Shown here: positions 22,668 to 35,179 of the stretch, piece after piece
How positions within the stretch are numbered: the stretch's first letter is position 1
Layout: every line of letters starts with the position of its first letter
From: Nemopilema nomurai
Taxonomy: Eukaryota > Cnidaria > Scyphozoa > Rhizostomeae > Rhizostomatidae
Direction: 5' to 3'
Assembly (NCBI GenBank): GCA_003864495.1
Contig: ML133408.1
Coordinates: 1,495,006 to 1,559,005 of the forward strand
Length of the DNA: 64,000 bases
Program-made: the position numbers and the translations under genes
Notes under the pieces: generated by a model
Told to the model about the DNA's origin: nothing
Database searches by the model: none
What the model saw: only the letters and a program-made list of their open reading frames with translations

Positions 22668-23800
22668 TTGGATGATGCTTGCAACAAGGCTCGCGAAAAC
22701 TAAAGATTACGTCAGTTATTATGATCGCTTGAGTAGTGACCCTTTAAAGAAAACGTGTCGCAAATAGGTTGAGCACGGAAAATCGTTATAGACTTAGTAG
22801 AAATGAACAACACTCTAGACACTAGAAATGAATACAACTTGCATTTTTATATAAACACTTGTATAAACAGTAAGGGCCAGAAATGATTGCCAGCTTCATT
22901 CGCTCGCTTAACTTGGACAGCCTTAAAACATGGTTCACACCACGAGGGTGCTCCTTGGAGAGCACAGCCAGCGAAGACTTGAAGGATTCTTGGGGTGAGA
23001 AAGCAGAACGGCAGGCGTGACAAAATCAACTGCTGTTTCTTGAAATGGATAATCTGGCGTGCCAACACAGATTAAATACAATGCACCATTCGCAAGAAAG
23101 ATAGCAAGAACGTATTTGCATAACGTAGAAATTAGCTGCTGTTACCCAATATCATTGGTGTTTTCTTGTCATGATAGAGAAAAGAAAATGAAAATTTTCT
23201 TCCTTGTTTTGTTCGAAAAGCCTCCTGTACAAGGTCAAAAGTAGAGAACATTGTGTGGGGTTCCTAATATAAGAACAAAAGAACGCACGAAATAAAACAA
23301 AGAAGGAGAATTCCAGGTATAAGTGTAAAAAAGAGAAAGAAATAACTAAATTATGAGGAAAGGAGGAGTAAACTAGAGGATTTATAAGATAATTCTTGAT
23401 CGAAGAAAAAAGACAGTGGGAACGGTTTAAACATTGATTGACAAAGAAAGTTTGTTTCATAGTTCCAACAAAAATATATGAGCAGTAGTGTGTGACGCCT
23501 AAACTGATATCTTGGGCAAGAAAAACCTTTCTCGATGAAGTTGATAAAAACAAATCGAGGTAAGCATAACATACAATGTCAAAATATACAAACAAGTTTG
23601 TCTTCTCCACACAGTGACCAAATCCAAAATAGTTTATTAAAATATTTTCACTTGGCTGAGTAGATTTGATGAGAGCCAGCATAAAAAGTAATTACTAGCC
23701 GTATCATGCCAAGTACTTTGACCATCATCTCTAAATTTTGTCGACCGTAGAGGACCAGGACCTCGATTGCACGGAGGTAACCGATAAAGAGATTCCCGTT
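22668..23800. other. Convergent spacer between receptor and claudin-like gene
   Basis: The two genes end toward each other. The stretch is AT-rich and probably holds both 3' UTRs. A minus-strand AATAAA (TTTATT at 23633-23638) lies 163 bases past the claudin-like stop. The long minus-strand frame at 23152-23682 is Phe/Ser-rich and has no start context or splice partner, so I do not call it. Confidence 0.5.
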
Positions 23801-25420
23801 TCATTGCAATCCACTTGGGGAAACTGCAGTCTTCCTTAATGACCAAAAGGCAAAAATGCAACTTGAAATGTTCAAAATTAGCGAAGCTGCAACGAAATAG
23901 AAGGAGTAGCTGTACTCATCGCCAAAGTTGTGTCCTTGAGTGGCAAAAGTGATGAGGGCAAACATCTGAGCAGCTCCTGGGTAAGGAACAGGGGATCTAT
24001 GTGTTAGAATGAATGCTGGGTATAGAGTACATTGGTACAGGGTACATTGGTATAGGGCACATTGATACAGGGTACATTGGTATAGGGCGCATTGGTACAG
24101 AAAACATTGGTACAGGGTACATATCTAGGTACAAATGCATTGTGCTGCGGCTCGAGGCCTAGCCATGCGAAACTTATAGATGACATGGCTGACATTCAAG
24201 CAATCCTTCGCCCCAATTGGACACGGACATGTTCGTTGTACTCATCGGAAGCTGCAAAGTCCACCGCATATCTTGTCAAGCCCTCTTTCAGGTTTGAGGC
24301 ATCTGTGTTTATCTTGACACATCACTGAAACAAGCTACAAAACGAGACACGCCTAGAAGCAAGAAAAAGACACTTACCAGCAGCCACTTGAAAGAAAACG
24401 TAGCAGTTAATACGGAGGCGCACCAGATCCCTTGCAACAATGAAGATGCATGTCATGTGGATGAGTACGGATGCAAGTGGAAGGAGGGAAGTGATCATGA
24501 ACCAGTGAACCAGCTCTAGCTTTCCTGAAACAGGCAGAGAGACCTGGACACAGATTACGCAAGTCAGTTCAAAATGACAAGCATCGATCTACTGGTGACT
24601 GGCATTTAACGAAGAGACCAGATGACCACGGTAAAGATGATTCATGTGTGAAACAACGATTTCGCAAGACGGAGGCAACACAGATTCAGCCCTGCCTTTC
24701 AGCCACTGGGAGATGAAAAGGAGTGTTTTCCTTTGGGCAAGGGGGACTGTTATTAAGCCATTAATCCCTCCTTCCCCTCTCACTCCCCCCTCTCACTCCC
24801 CCCTCTCCCTCCCACAGACGGACAGCTAGAAAGCTGATGTCAACACGACATCGACTTGTTAACACGAACTTGCAATGCCAAATTTACAACCCTGTAGTGC
24901 TTGCATATTGCAATGGTGGGAGGAATTGAGAAAGCGCTTACAGTTTCTGTGCTATGCTTTGATCAATCACATGTTCTCATTATAGCATGATATAAAACTC
25001 ATTATAGCAACCAAAAAGAAAAGTCACCGATTGTCAATCTGGTCCTGAGCTATAGCAAACACACCTGAGGTGTAACGAGATTACAACCAACTTGGTTCTT
25101 CTTTCCATGGTTTCTCACCTGTTAAATATTTGTCAAGGCTAATAGCAACCTAGTATGGATGACATCTTGATTTACCTTGACTGCTATTGAATTCGAGCTC
25201 CATCAATCAAAGCATTTGACTTACCAGTCACCGACGCATCCTTCGGGTACTGTTCGCATGAAGTACCAGTGCACTTCCTATGCAAGCCAAAAGAAGTCGC
25301 GCCTGGCTGCTTTGGCGCGCGAACCCTCCAGGAGCTGGTGAACAAACAGGCCACTGAAAGGCACGTGCTCAAGAACACCGTAACGAATATGACTGGCAAA
25401 GTGCTCCTTGCCTGTGGCAT
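23801..25420 (-). CDS. Claudin/PMP22-like four-pass membrane protein
   Basis: Exons on the minus strand: 25420-25225, 24524-24378 and 23976-23801 (TGA); phases join and give 172 residues, the usual size for this superfamily. Membrane helices lie near residues 8-28 (L-P-V-I-F-V-T-V-F-L), 75-95, 110-125 (A-A-Q-M-F-A-L-I-T-F) and 135-158. The first extracellular loop has a Trp just after helix 1, then G-L-x-x-K-C and S-C, a variant of the W-G-L-W-C-C signature. Family members form or regulate cell junctions or associate with channels; which applies is unknown. I chose the Met at 25420 because it places helix 1 close to the N terminus. An in-frame Met at 25525 would add 35 residues read through a 20-bp repeat. 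TMEM47-like or EMP-like membership is possible. Confidence 0.72.
24018..24123. repeat. About 15-bp minisatellite in claudin-like intron
   Basis: Variants of GGTACATTGGTACAG (some GGTATAGGGCACATTG) repeat about seven times in the intron between exons 2 and 3 of the claudin-like gene. The apparent N-V-P-C-T/Y-T-repeat minus-strand frame is repeat-derived. Confidence 0.85.
24770..24820. repeat. Polypyrimidine tract
   Basis: A run of CTCACTCCCCCCT-type units on the plus strand lies inside intron 1 of the claudin-like gene. It could form non-B DNA, but no function is indicated. Confidence 0.7.
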
Positions 25421-25461
25421 GTGGCTGGTTTGCTGCGTTTCTGCGTTGAAACCTCTGAGAA

Positions 25462-25514
25462 CAACAAAACTCGAGATGCGCCAACAAAACTCGAGATGCG
25501 CCAACAAAACTCGA
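25462..25514. repeat. 20-bp tandem repeat, 2.6 copies, at 5' end of claudin-like gene
   Basis: CAACAAAACTCGAGATGCGC repeats at 25462 and 25482 with a partial third copy. It lies just upstream of the chosen start of the claudin-like gene. From here to 26314 no gene is supported. Confidence 0.9.
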
Positions 25515-26314
25515 ATGACTGACATCGGATAGCATACAGTTGTCTATTCAGGGCTCAGGTTTCTCTGTGAAGGCTTCTTGAGACACTTGATCTCCTGAGC
25601 TTAGTGCGTTTATTGATTTCTTAGGCCGCATTGCAAATCGAACTTTAGAGGATACATTGGATACAAAAGGGGACCTGGGGACGATGAGGTATGACGTCAC
25701 TTTGTGCTAGCAGTGTTGTAGCTGTAAACAGTAACTATCAGCGTGAACGATCCTTTTCTGCGTGTTGCCTCTCCGTTTTCCACTTGATCTGCAACAGCGT
25801 TTATTGGAGCACATTGTAACAACATCTCCATGCGCAATTGGTCAGCTTTGTAGACAGGGTTTAAGAAAAAACAGAATCATTCGCAATTAGCCACATGACC
25901 AGGCCGCATGATCACATCTTCATCTCATATGCTGGTGAAAATCTACTTCAGTGGAGGAAAAACTACCCTCGGTATCAGAAAGTGTTTAATTCAAAATTGA
26001 CTATGCATTATTTGAAGTCAATTTACAACAGTTATATCAATAAATCAGACGTGTTTCAACTTATACGAGATGATTTGTTAATCTGAAATCTTAAGTCGTC
26101 ACAAGAAAGCAGAATAAAGCTCACATTGGAATTATGAAATGGAGTTCCTCTGCCACAAGAATGCCCGTTATCTAGACGACAAAGCCAGTCAGAAACAAGT
26201 CAAACTAGCAAGTAACTGTTGTTTAAGGCGACTATTCGATGATACCACTGTAGGGTGATTGTAAGGTAAGTTAACGATATTGCGAGAGACACGATGAAAT
26301 GACAACAAGAAAAG

Positions 26315-29300
26315 TTACGACAAACGATCAACAGCTTTTAAGAATTCTTCTATTCTGTTTTTCATTGATTCCTCGATAGTAACTCCAGCTTGAGAGGACT
26401 CTAAAGCCTTTGTTCCAAACATTTGCGCCTGAAAATCAATATATTCGTAGTTAAACGCCTCAATATAACCTGTGTAACATGGCAATTAAGCTTGTCTTGT
26501 CACAATAAGGATAGCTCATGTTGAAGTTCTGAACGTTAACATCATTTGTGGAGAATAACAAACAGGCGATTCAGGAGGCAAACGGGAGTTTCCATGACAA
26601 CCGACCTTCTCGAAGTTGCTTAGCACCAGATGCATCATGGCGGTGGTGAAGTAGATGCTGCACATGGTGCTAGGCGTCTGTACCGCCTGGTTCTCTCTCA
26701 GCTCCAAGATGGCCCCCAAAACTTGCAGGGCTTCTGCTTCTTGCGCCTCGTCTAATTTATATAAAATATTCCCCTTCATCAAAAGGCAAATGAAATGGGA
26801 TGGAAATCATTATGGGCTGGATTCCAATCAAAAGCCTGCTAAACTAGAATTTGCCTGGAAGGTACGGCTGAAAAGTCCGTCGTTAACTGTGATCCTGCTG
26901 CACAGCCAGCGCATTCTATTGTCTATCATCTACTCTCAATGCAGGCTTCACAGTCAACTGTGTGTGGCAATTGTAACGTAGCTGTTGACTCAAACTCACC
27001 AAGATGATCGAATTCTACTTTCTCGCTTGCGACTTGCGCAGGCCCGATTCCGGTGGGAGGGGGAGGCTCTTTGATTCGCTGCTCAACAAGTTCATTCAAG
27101 TGATTGAACCAAATTTCCGTTACCTGAAAATCGATAAAGTCGAGCCATCTAACAAGCTGCGAAAGTAAACGTGCAGTGGCGCTTTTAGGCGGGGCAGGGG
27201 GCATGGATTCAGGCCCCGCGTTTATGGTAACCCAGAAAGGGTCCCGCACCTAAGAAATGATTGAAAAGGCACCACTTTGAGGCATAAGGATTTCAACGGA
27301 AAAGAACTTGAAGAGTAATCTTGGCTAACAAAAAATTTCAAACAAGGGCCCGAAGTCCCTCAAACAGCCACTGTCAGTGTAATGTACTTAAAAGATTTTA
27401 AAAAGAGGCATTGGAGGTTGTGAATATTGGAGAAGGACAGCGGTTCGAAAAAATTCTTCTGGGCTAATTATTCTGGGCTAAAAATGTACTGAATTCTGAG
27501 AGCATAACAAATAAATAATTGATGATACAACATATTTATTATTAATTACCGTACCTGAGAGTAAAGAGAAAATGCGACATCCAACTTGTTTTGACGGAAA
27601 AAAACGTTTGCCATATGAAAGTATCCACCAGAAGTGTTGATGTTGTTTGTTCCAAATTCCAAAGATGAATGATATATCTAGATCAAATGAAAATTAAATG
27701 CAATAACAGCATAAAACACCATAAATGACACATCAAAACATAAACTGGCAAGAAAATTTAATCTTTGAAACAGCCAAGATAGAATCCTGATCTAAATGAA
27801 TGGACAAATAAATTGGACTAACATCATCTGCAAATTGTCTGAGTGCTTCCTTTGAATTGCCTTGAGTTGCATAAAGAAGGCCAATGTTTCTGTACAGTCT
27901 GGATTTTATGGCATCACTGCAGGTTGGGGTCTTAAGCACCGTCCACTGTGCTTGGGAAAGGTACTCTTCTGCCTGTGGCAGCCGCCCTAGACCTGTTGAT
28001 AGTTGGCTGAATTACCACAACGCTTGTCTAAATTATAAATTCAGCCTACTTTAAAGCTCATGAGTGGCAATCATAGAGCTTAGTTGAGAACCAAAATATT
28101 TGGCTGGAAATGCCAAGGGTTCACAGGTCAAATCAAAACACATAAGGTCAATAGCATCTACATGGCAACATCAAATCACTATATCACAATTACAATAATC
28201 ACAATTAATATCACAAACACAAAGGAATCAGTCCTCAGCTATCTATCCCCCACATACCCTTACAGAGTCAGGTAAAGGAAATATCAGAGGTATATACCTA
28301 TGCAAGCTTCTCCAAGGATAAGATATGACGGAACAAGCTCAATACTTGCTAGGCCATAAACATCTATGGAGAATTTGAGTGACTGCATTGCAGCTGGAAT
28401 CGCATACTCATATTTCCCTTCAAACAGAAGCTTCTGTCCAACAGTTCTTGTTAGCTCAATCATTTGTTTCTGCAAAATAAATAAACAGACATCAGTAATA
28501 ACATAGGCAAATATTGATGAAAACAAATAATGATATGAATAAAAATTATCAAGAATGAACCTGCTTCAGACCCTTGTAATTTTGCATAACCTTGCTTGAA
28601 TACATATTAAACCATATGAGTATACAAGAATATCAGTAGTGAATTAGTTAAAACATTGGAATCCTTACAGTGAGAAAGCGTGAACAGGATAGATGTTCTG
28701 CAATGCAAAAATGAATGTGTATTGCACGCTTGAAAGTAAGAGAGACCACAAACAACACAGATTTCATGGCTGTTTAAATTGAAGTAGCCTGGTAACCTGT
28801 CTTATTTTCTGCTGTTCTTTTCTGTGTCGCCTTTCTTCTTCTGAGCCACTGGCAAATGGAATTGGTGTGCGCAGAGGGACCAACAACTGACAAACCTTCT
28901 CATGGATTCCAATCCAGTCAATGTTCTGATGCTCTGCACCACTATAATAAACATATTTCATAAATATAACTATTGATAAATTGATGGTACATGCACTAGT
29001 TTTATTTACCATAAACAAGTGAAACACCTAACTATTATCCATCTGTTTAGCACTTCTTTTATCCTTTTATCACTACCTTTCAAGTAAAAATATAATACTA
29101 CAGACCCAGTGTTAATGTTTGCAAACGTAAGAATACAGATTCATCAAGAAAAATCTTTGACGCAATAATCCCTTACTGCAGCCTGGGTTGAAAAATTGTT
29201 GCAAAAATATATCTAACCACAGACAGCTGTACATGTTTTGTACAAAATACTACAGCCGTCTCAATTTTCTTTACATTTTCATCATTCCCGTTCAGAATAT

Positions 29301-29570
29301 CTATTTTCTTTGTTGGCTTTTTCGTGTGCTATGTGCACAAAAATACTCGTAAACGGTGAGCATTATTTCTTCACTCGGATAAAAGTTGTTCAGGTTGATG
29401 ATTACTTCGTTTCTTAGCTACACTTGTATTCCAGTAAATGAAAGGAAATCGACAGAATCATACCAGTAGTAAGTCAGTCTGCATTTCGTGCATTGAATAA
29501 GAGCTGGCTTTTGGCAGAGTTCGCAAAGAAGCTTTATTCCTTTCGGGTTGGCAAGAGGATTGACCGCCAT
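26315..29570 (-). CDS. ZMYND12: ZMYND12: MYND zinc finger / TPR protein
   Basis: Eight minus-strand exons: 29570-29464, 28941-28797, 28469-28298, 27992-27823, 27677-27555, 27123-27000, 26751-26606 and 26428-26315 (TAA). Phases join and give 366 residues, against 365 in human as I recall. The N terminus carries the MYND Cys/His pattern (L-L-C-E-L-C-Q-K-P-A...Q-C-T-K-C-R-L-T-Y-Y-C...H-E-K-V-C). After I-H-E-K-V-C-Q-L-L-V-P-L-R-T-P comes a TPR-like helical region with typical blocks such as A-Q-W-T-V-L-K, F-G-T-N-N-I-N-T-S-G-G-Y-F-H and D-E-A-Q-E-A-E-A-L. Orthologues are tied to ciliary and flagellar axonemes (dynein regulation, male fertility). The gene shares a 128-bp head-to-head spacer with NADK. 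The 26606 donor is GTCGGT, weaker than the others. Confidence 0.94.
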
Positions 29571-29698
29571 TTGCAAAAAAATTCATTGATATTGTTGTTA
29601 TGACAACACAGCTTTTGTACTGTTGTTGTTGGGGTTATCTTAAAGGTTGTTGTACCTGTTGCCCTGTTGCAAAGTTAGTTTCTTGCCATCGATAAAGA
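29571..29698. promoter_or_regulatory. Bidirectional promoter between ZMYND12 and NADK
   Basis: Only 128 bases separate the two divergent start codons, so both 5' UTRs and core promoters must fit here, overlap, or extend into upstream exons. No TATA box is obvious for either direction. The stretch has (GTT)n-like tracts near 29593-29640. It is inferred from gene positions only. Confidence 0.5.
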
Positions 29699-32600
29699 AT
29701 GTCAGAATTCATCCATACCGGGAGCCAAGATAATGTTCCAGATAAGTCCAAAGAAAAGTCTGCTGCCAAGAAAAATGGCAACAAAGAGCAAAGATCGACT
29801 TCAGTTTACTCAAGGTGTTTGTCTAGGTAAAAGAGTGATGATGTCTCTTTGGCCTGGCTTACGCCACATTACTCTGACTCAAACACGTCTGAAATTCCCC
29901 ACTTTACGAGTAGAAACAGTATGCCTTACATACGAGGAAGCTTTCAATTTGTGAATTCAGGCGCGAACTTGGGATTTTACATATGTCTTGTTTCCCGCAA
30001 TTGGATAACGCTGTTTTAATTCAAGCTGTTTGTTGTATAAACAATAGAGTGAACAAGTACTTGGTGGTCCTAAACTTAACAATAGCTAGAAAAGCGGAGC
30101 CAGATTTTGCATACTTAAGAGTACTTTATCGTCCAACACTCCTCAGAGTATGCAAACGTCGGACAATGACTAAAAGCTGATACAATAAATAGGCTGATAA
30201 GAGAAGCGCGTGATTGGTTATAATTGACCAATCAGCGTTACTTAACACCTAACTTAAGACGAGCCCAAGGGAAAAGACAAATTCATTCTGTGTACAAAGA
30301 AGATAGTGTAGACAGACTCCAAAACACGTAGGTGGAAAGATGACCTAGCTTGCGCAACTATGCGAAAATCGTCTTCACTGTATTCACTGTTTTAGCGCAA
30401 TCTGGATCTAGAAAAAAGTACTTTAAGTAAGCGAAAACTGATTCCGCTATTTCCAGCTACTGTGAAATAAAATTGTTGAGGATTAACTTTGATATTGTTG
30501 GACTGGCTACACGGCAAGAAATGCATCAAATATTTTCTCATGCAGTTTTAAGCTGTCATTTATGGCAACTAATACCTATGATATGCAGACAACCCTAAGT
30601 TGATTAGTTTTCCTCAAAGAGAAGCAAAGTTTTTTCATTCATTTCTAGCAACCGTTCCAACTTCCATCTCTTGGGACCAGAGCCTGCCCCTAGGCTTGGC
30701 CCTCGGGCATGTTTGTTGACTGAGAGGAATTTTGCAGATGGCGACATCAAGAAGGAAATGTATGTTTTGTATTGCAATTATAGTTTAAAACTTTCAGATT
30801 CCTTGGATTTGAGAAATGCCATGCTAAATGCAACAGCCATTAAATTAATCACTTTTACGCACATTTCTAAAAGGTTATTTAGGTTTTATCATATTGAAGC
30901 TTAAATTTCTTCAAAACCTGCAATTTATTTGATACCTGCAAAAAAGCCCCTGTCTTATTTTATATTCCTTTTTTATAGGTTTATTCAAGACCCAACAAGT
31001 CAGTTTTTACACTGGAAAAAGTGCCCAGAAAATGTACTCATCATTAAAAAGATTAATGATACAGATGTAGTTGAAAAAGCTAAGATACTTGGAAGATGGC
31101 TTGTGGAGGTAATGATTGCAATGCAAGTTCTCCTTCCTAACTCTAGACAATCTCTAAATGCTATCTTCGGCCAGTTTATGCACTAGTTGCTTTTTTCTAA
31201 AAACATCAAAGATACTTTGCATTTGTTTTGCTATATGTATAATATATAGCTCTTTTTAAGAAAATATCTGTTTTTCTTTTCTTATCAAAGGAAAAGGGCA
31301 TGACAGTCTTTGTTGAAGAGAATGTTTTAGAAGAGAAAGAACTAACAGAGGATGAAAGCTTTAGGCAAACAAAGGAAAAACTAATGGTGTATAGAAATGG
31401 TTTGTTTACAGTTTCCTTTCTGCCTGCTATTTATTTTCATTTAGACAAGAAGCAATGCTGCTGAACCTCAATGATTAGAAATCAACAGATATTTCTGAAC
31501 AATGCTTATGTTACTCCTCCTTTTCCCTCCTTCATTTCAATAATTTCCAATGGCAGCCCAATGATTCCCTGCATCCAATCACAACTTGTTTATCTTACTT
31601 CACAATGCAGCCTATATCCATGTCATCTTTCTCTTTAGACGTCAAGATTGAAAGACATGTCAGTAATCACAGTTCTTTATCATAATTTCAACAGTCCCAT
31701 TTCAGATAAATTTTCTTATTGCTCTATTGATACTTAAGTATTGTTCTTCAGCCAGCATCCCTTGTATCAACAGCACCTCCTGCCTTGCTCTTTATTTAGC
31801 AAGTTTTAGGAACACTAATGTAGAGTTTTGACTTGTAGCAAATCAAGGGCACGAACAAAGTAACATTGATTTAATAATATGTCTTGGAGGTGATGGAACA
31901 TTGATTCATGCATCATCGTTGTTCCAGGTGATTTTTCTTTTGCTTTTTAGTGAAGTGAGAAGTCTAGGTATAGTTACGATGAACTATGATGATCAGCAGT
32001 TCATCAATAAAGTGCATTTGCCAGTTAGTCATTTGCAAGAATTGAGCTTGTTACATAAGATGTATTATTTATCTGTTTGGCTTCCATTGGCTTTTTTGTG
32101 AAATAGAATAATTCTAAACCATTATGTACCAGAAATTGTATTTGTTTATTGCCTTGTTTAATTGACACACTTATTCAGAATATTAATTTAATGAGACTTC
32201 TTTCCACTTAATTTCCACTAGATTCAAATGTAAACATGTCTTTAAAAAGACTTTTTACGAGTGGTGTGCTTGTTTGTAAAGGTCTTAACTTTATTAATAG
32301 TAGCACTAAAAATAATAATATCATAACAATATTCTAGGAAAGCTGTCCACCAATAGTATCTTTTCACCTTGGAACTCTTGGATTTCTTATGACTTTTTCA
32401 TTCAGCAAATTTGAAAAAGTTATCAATCAAACATTAAGTGGTGAGATCCAATATTTACAAAGCTTTTTAAATATAAACCATGAGTTTTCTATTTTTGCAG
32501 CAGTATGTAGCACTTAGCTACCACCTGTTTCATCTTTTAGAACTATTGATTTTGTTTGAAAATATTAAAATATCTACAGCAGGTATTTTATCCATATTGC

Positions 32601-34289
32601 AATTGGCTTCTCTTGACAATAATCTACATGCAGAATTTCTAAAACTGTCATTCCTTTTGACCAGATTCTGATGTTAATCAAGCTTCTCTTTATAATGTAG
32701 AAACAGTCCACAAAGTGAAAGCCAGACATATCAAGTTTCAATAGTGCTGTATATTCACAGTTTTGTCTATATTGGAACTATAAATCATTAATAAGTATCC
32801 TGCCATGATAGATCACACTACCATGTCCTGTCCTCAGAATTATCTGCTTTAATTCAAACATTTAAGTTTAAGATAACACATTTTTTTTCTCTTTCAAAGA
32901 AAATGTTGGGCTAACACTGAGGTCAAGATTAAAATGTAAAGTTATTCAGGAAGAGGATGGGGAAAACCATGTTCTTTCAGAGTATTTGGTAAGGCCTTAA
33001 AGCTACTACAAAGTTATGCTAGCATGAAAGAAAATTTTTTCAGTTGGAACTTTTAAAGCCTTATTGACTAGAAAGCCTTATTCATGCATAAGCACAGCAA
33101 CATTTCTACCAAGTTTTGTCTTAAATCGTTTCTAAAAATTTGAACTATATATCCTTCCACATTATAGGCACTAAATGAAGTAGTGGTTGATAGGGGCAGG
33201 ACTGCAAGTTTAGTAGTTTTAGACATTCTTTGCAATGGACAACATTTGACCAAAATCTCTGGCGATGGCAAGTAAATTTTTTTGTTCTTTAATTATCAAG
33301 TACATTGGTAAATTAACACACAAATATCTTATCAAGTCATGTATTTAAATTTTGAAATCAAGTTGGTAAGAGGTAAAGATCTTAGTGTGATTGCCACTAA
33401 GCTTCAAACACACACTGAACTTCCATAAGTGTTTGGGCAAACTTTCACTTTTAAATTTTTAATTTTAAAGGTTTGATCATTGCAACTGCAACTGGAAGCA
33501 CTGCATATTCTGCATCTGCAGGGGCAACAATGGTACACCCAAGTGTCCCCTGCATCATCATTACCCCTCTCTGCCCCCACTCCCTATCTTTTCGACCCAT
33601 AATTGTGCCAGCCGGTGTTGAGCTGAAGGTTAGTTAATGCTATCCAAAAACTGTTTACCACCTTTTTGTCTTGTTGAGTTTAGAAGTTTTGTCAGAATTA
33701 ATCAAAATCACATGCTAAACTTTTAAATTACTCTAGTTATTGCATCTGAGAAATGTTGCTATGAAAATATTGTCAAAAAGTGTTATTTTGTACAGAAACA
33801 AATGTTAAGCCTGGTAACACAAATTTTTTATTCCCTTACCAGCTCTGGATTTCAAAATTTTTCTTAGAGAATAAATAAATGGGAGTTTCTATTATGTGAC
33901 CTGTTTTTCATCTTATTTGTTGAAGATTATCAAGACAACTGAAAGTCGCTCCCCTGCTTGTGCTTCTTTTGATGGTAGAAATCAAGTTGAAATCACTGAA
34001 TCCAAATTGTAAGTAAATACTTTCCACTGCTACTGATTATCTTACAGAAAGAAACCTTTAATGACACCCGGATCTCATCTTCTATGACCAAATTGTATTT
34101 TCCAACAAACTTAGATGACTGTGTCTTTTTTCTTTCAGCATACGCCTTACAACATCAGTATTCCCCTTGGCTTGTGTTAGTCATAAAGACCACCTTAGGG
34201 ACTGGTTTGATAGCCTAGCTGATTGCTTGCAATGGAACACGAGAGACTTTGGTGTCAGAAGACACAAAGATGATGATGATCTTAACTAG
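29699..34289 (+). CDS. NADK: NAD kinase (cytosolic type)
   Basis: Eleven exons: 29699-29826, 30649-30759, 30979-31108, 31291-31399, 31839-31927, 32338-32440, 32900-32988, 33168-33267, 33471-33628, 33926-34008 and 34139-34289 (TAG); 416 residues, all in phase. The enzyme phosphorylates NAD+ to NADP+ using ATP. The ATP/NAD-kinase motif L-G-G-D-G-T-L is in exon 5. [18 protein letters not shown] and the T-A-T-G-S-T-A-Y loop ([10 protein letters not shown]) follow. The animal-type N-terminal segment G-P-R-A-C-L-L and I-Q-D-P-T-S-Q identify the cytosolic NADK rather than mitochondrial NADK2. The exon-8 donor is GC (GATG|GCAAGT). Exon 1 could instead end at 29815 (AG|GTGTTT), which keeps frame. AATAAA at 34377-34382 lies 88 bases past the stop. 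Confidence 0.95.
30083..30459. mobile_element. Small inverted-repeat element, copy B (MITE-like), in NADK intron 1
   Basis: Left end TAGCTAGAAAAGCGGAGC and right end (reverse strand) TAGCTGGAAATAGCGGAA form imperfect inverted repeats of about 42 bases, each ending in a TTAA-GTAC block. The first 110 bases match copy A at 5356-5470. The 377-bp element has no coding capacity. Intron 1 of NADK (29827-30648) contains it entirely. Confidence 0.65.
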
Positions 34290-35179
34290 GCATGTAAATT
34301 CATTTTCTTGTCTATCAATTTCATAGGAGAGTCATGAGCACTGGCCGCTAAATGCCACATATATTACAGAAGGAGGAATAAAAATATATATTATTCTATG
34401 CTATAAAGAACATACCCTGCCTGTTACTCCCATTGCCTACAGAACTTGATTAAATTTGATGATGTGTACCCAACCAGACATATCAGTGTACAATTGGTAA
34501 CCTTATTCAGTATGAGGGATTCAAGATGTAATGGTATATTTTAATATCTATACATAACAATTTAAGTAAATTTTTAAATATTTTCATATTTTTAATTGAT
34601 GAAAATTGTGCTGCTTTGCCCAGTGAAATTATCTGTGAAAACCCTATGTGCATACTAAACAAAAATATGGTTTGAGCCTTATGACTTTTGTGCCTCAAAG
34701 ACTAAAAACAAACAGTGTTTAACTTGTTCACCCCTACTCATGAACATGGTTAAACATTCAATGAAAGTGTAGAATAAAGCTTTACCAATATGGTTGCATC
34801 TTGAAGAAGGATTCGATAATTTTCTTATATACACCCATGCACATTCTTTCCTGCATCTAGTCTGTGCTGCAGGTTAGCAAACAGAATCAGCATGCTTAAA
34901 AAGTCAACTTCAGGTTGAGCCTACTAAGTATTGGTATCTCAATGCTGCCAGTGATAAAATACAAGCTACATCAGAGGTTCTTGTTACAATTCATCACAGA
35001 GACAATTAAAGGAATGCAGGTTCTGAACAAGAACTGACTTACATTTAATTTTTGTCACTTCTTTGTCAATAAAAAGGGTGCTAAATGACAATTTACTGAT
35101 TTATATTTTTGGGCTTGGAAGGGGAAAAAAGCTAGACTGAATATAGCCTTTTCATGTTCAAGAATATGTAAGATATCAT
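34290..35179. other. Convergent spacer, NADK and eIF5A
   Basis: Both genes end toward this 890-bp AT-rich stretch. It contains AATAAA at 34377-34382 for NADK. No further gene is seen. Confidence 0.6.

Noticed and set aside
23152..23682. 176-codon minus-strand frame
   Set aside because: Phe/Ser/Leu-rich reading of AT-rich DNA downstream of the claudin-like stop; probably 3' UTR or spacer.
25895..26086. Open frame starting D-H-I-F-I-S-Y-A-G-E-N, which resembles box 1 of a TIR domain
   Set aside because: Only this short stretch fits; the following residues and length do not continue a TIR domain, and no partner exon is seen.
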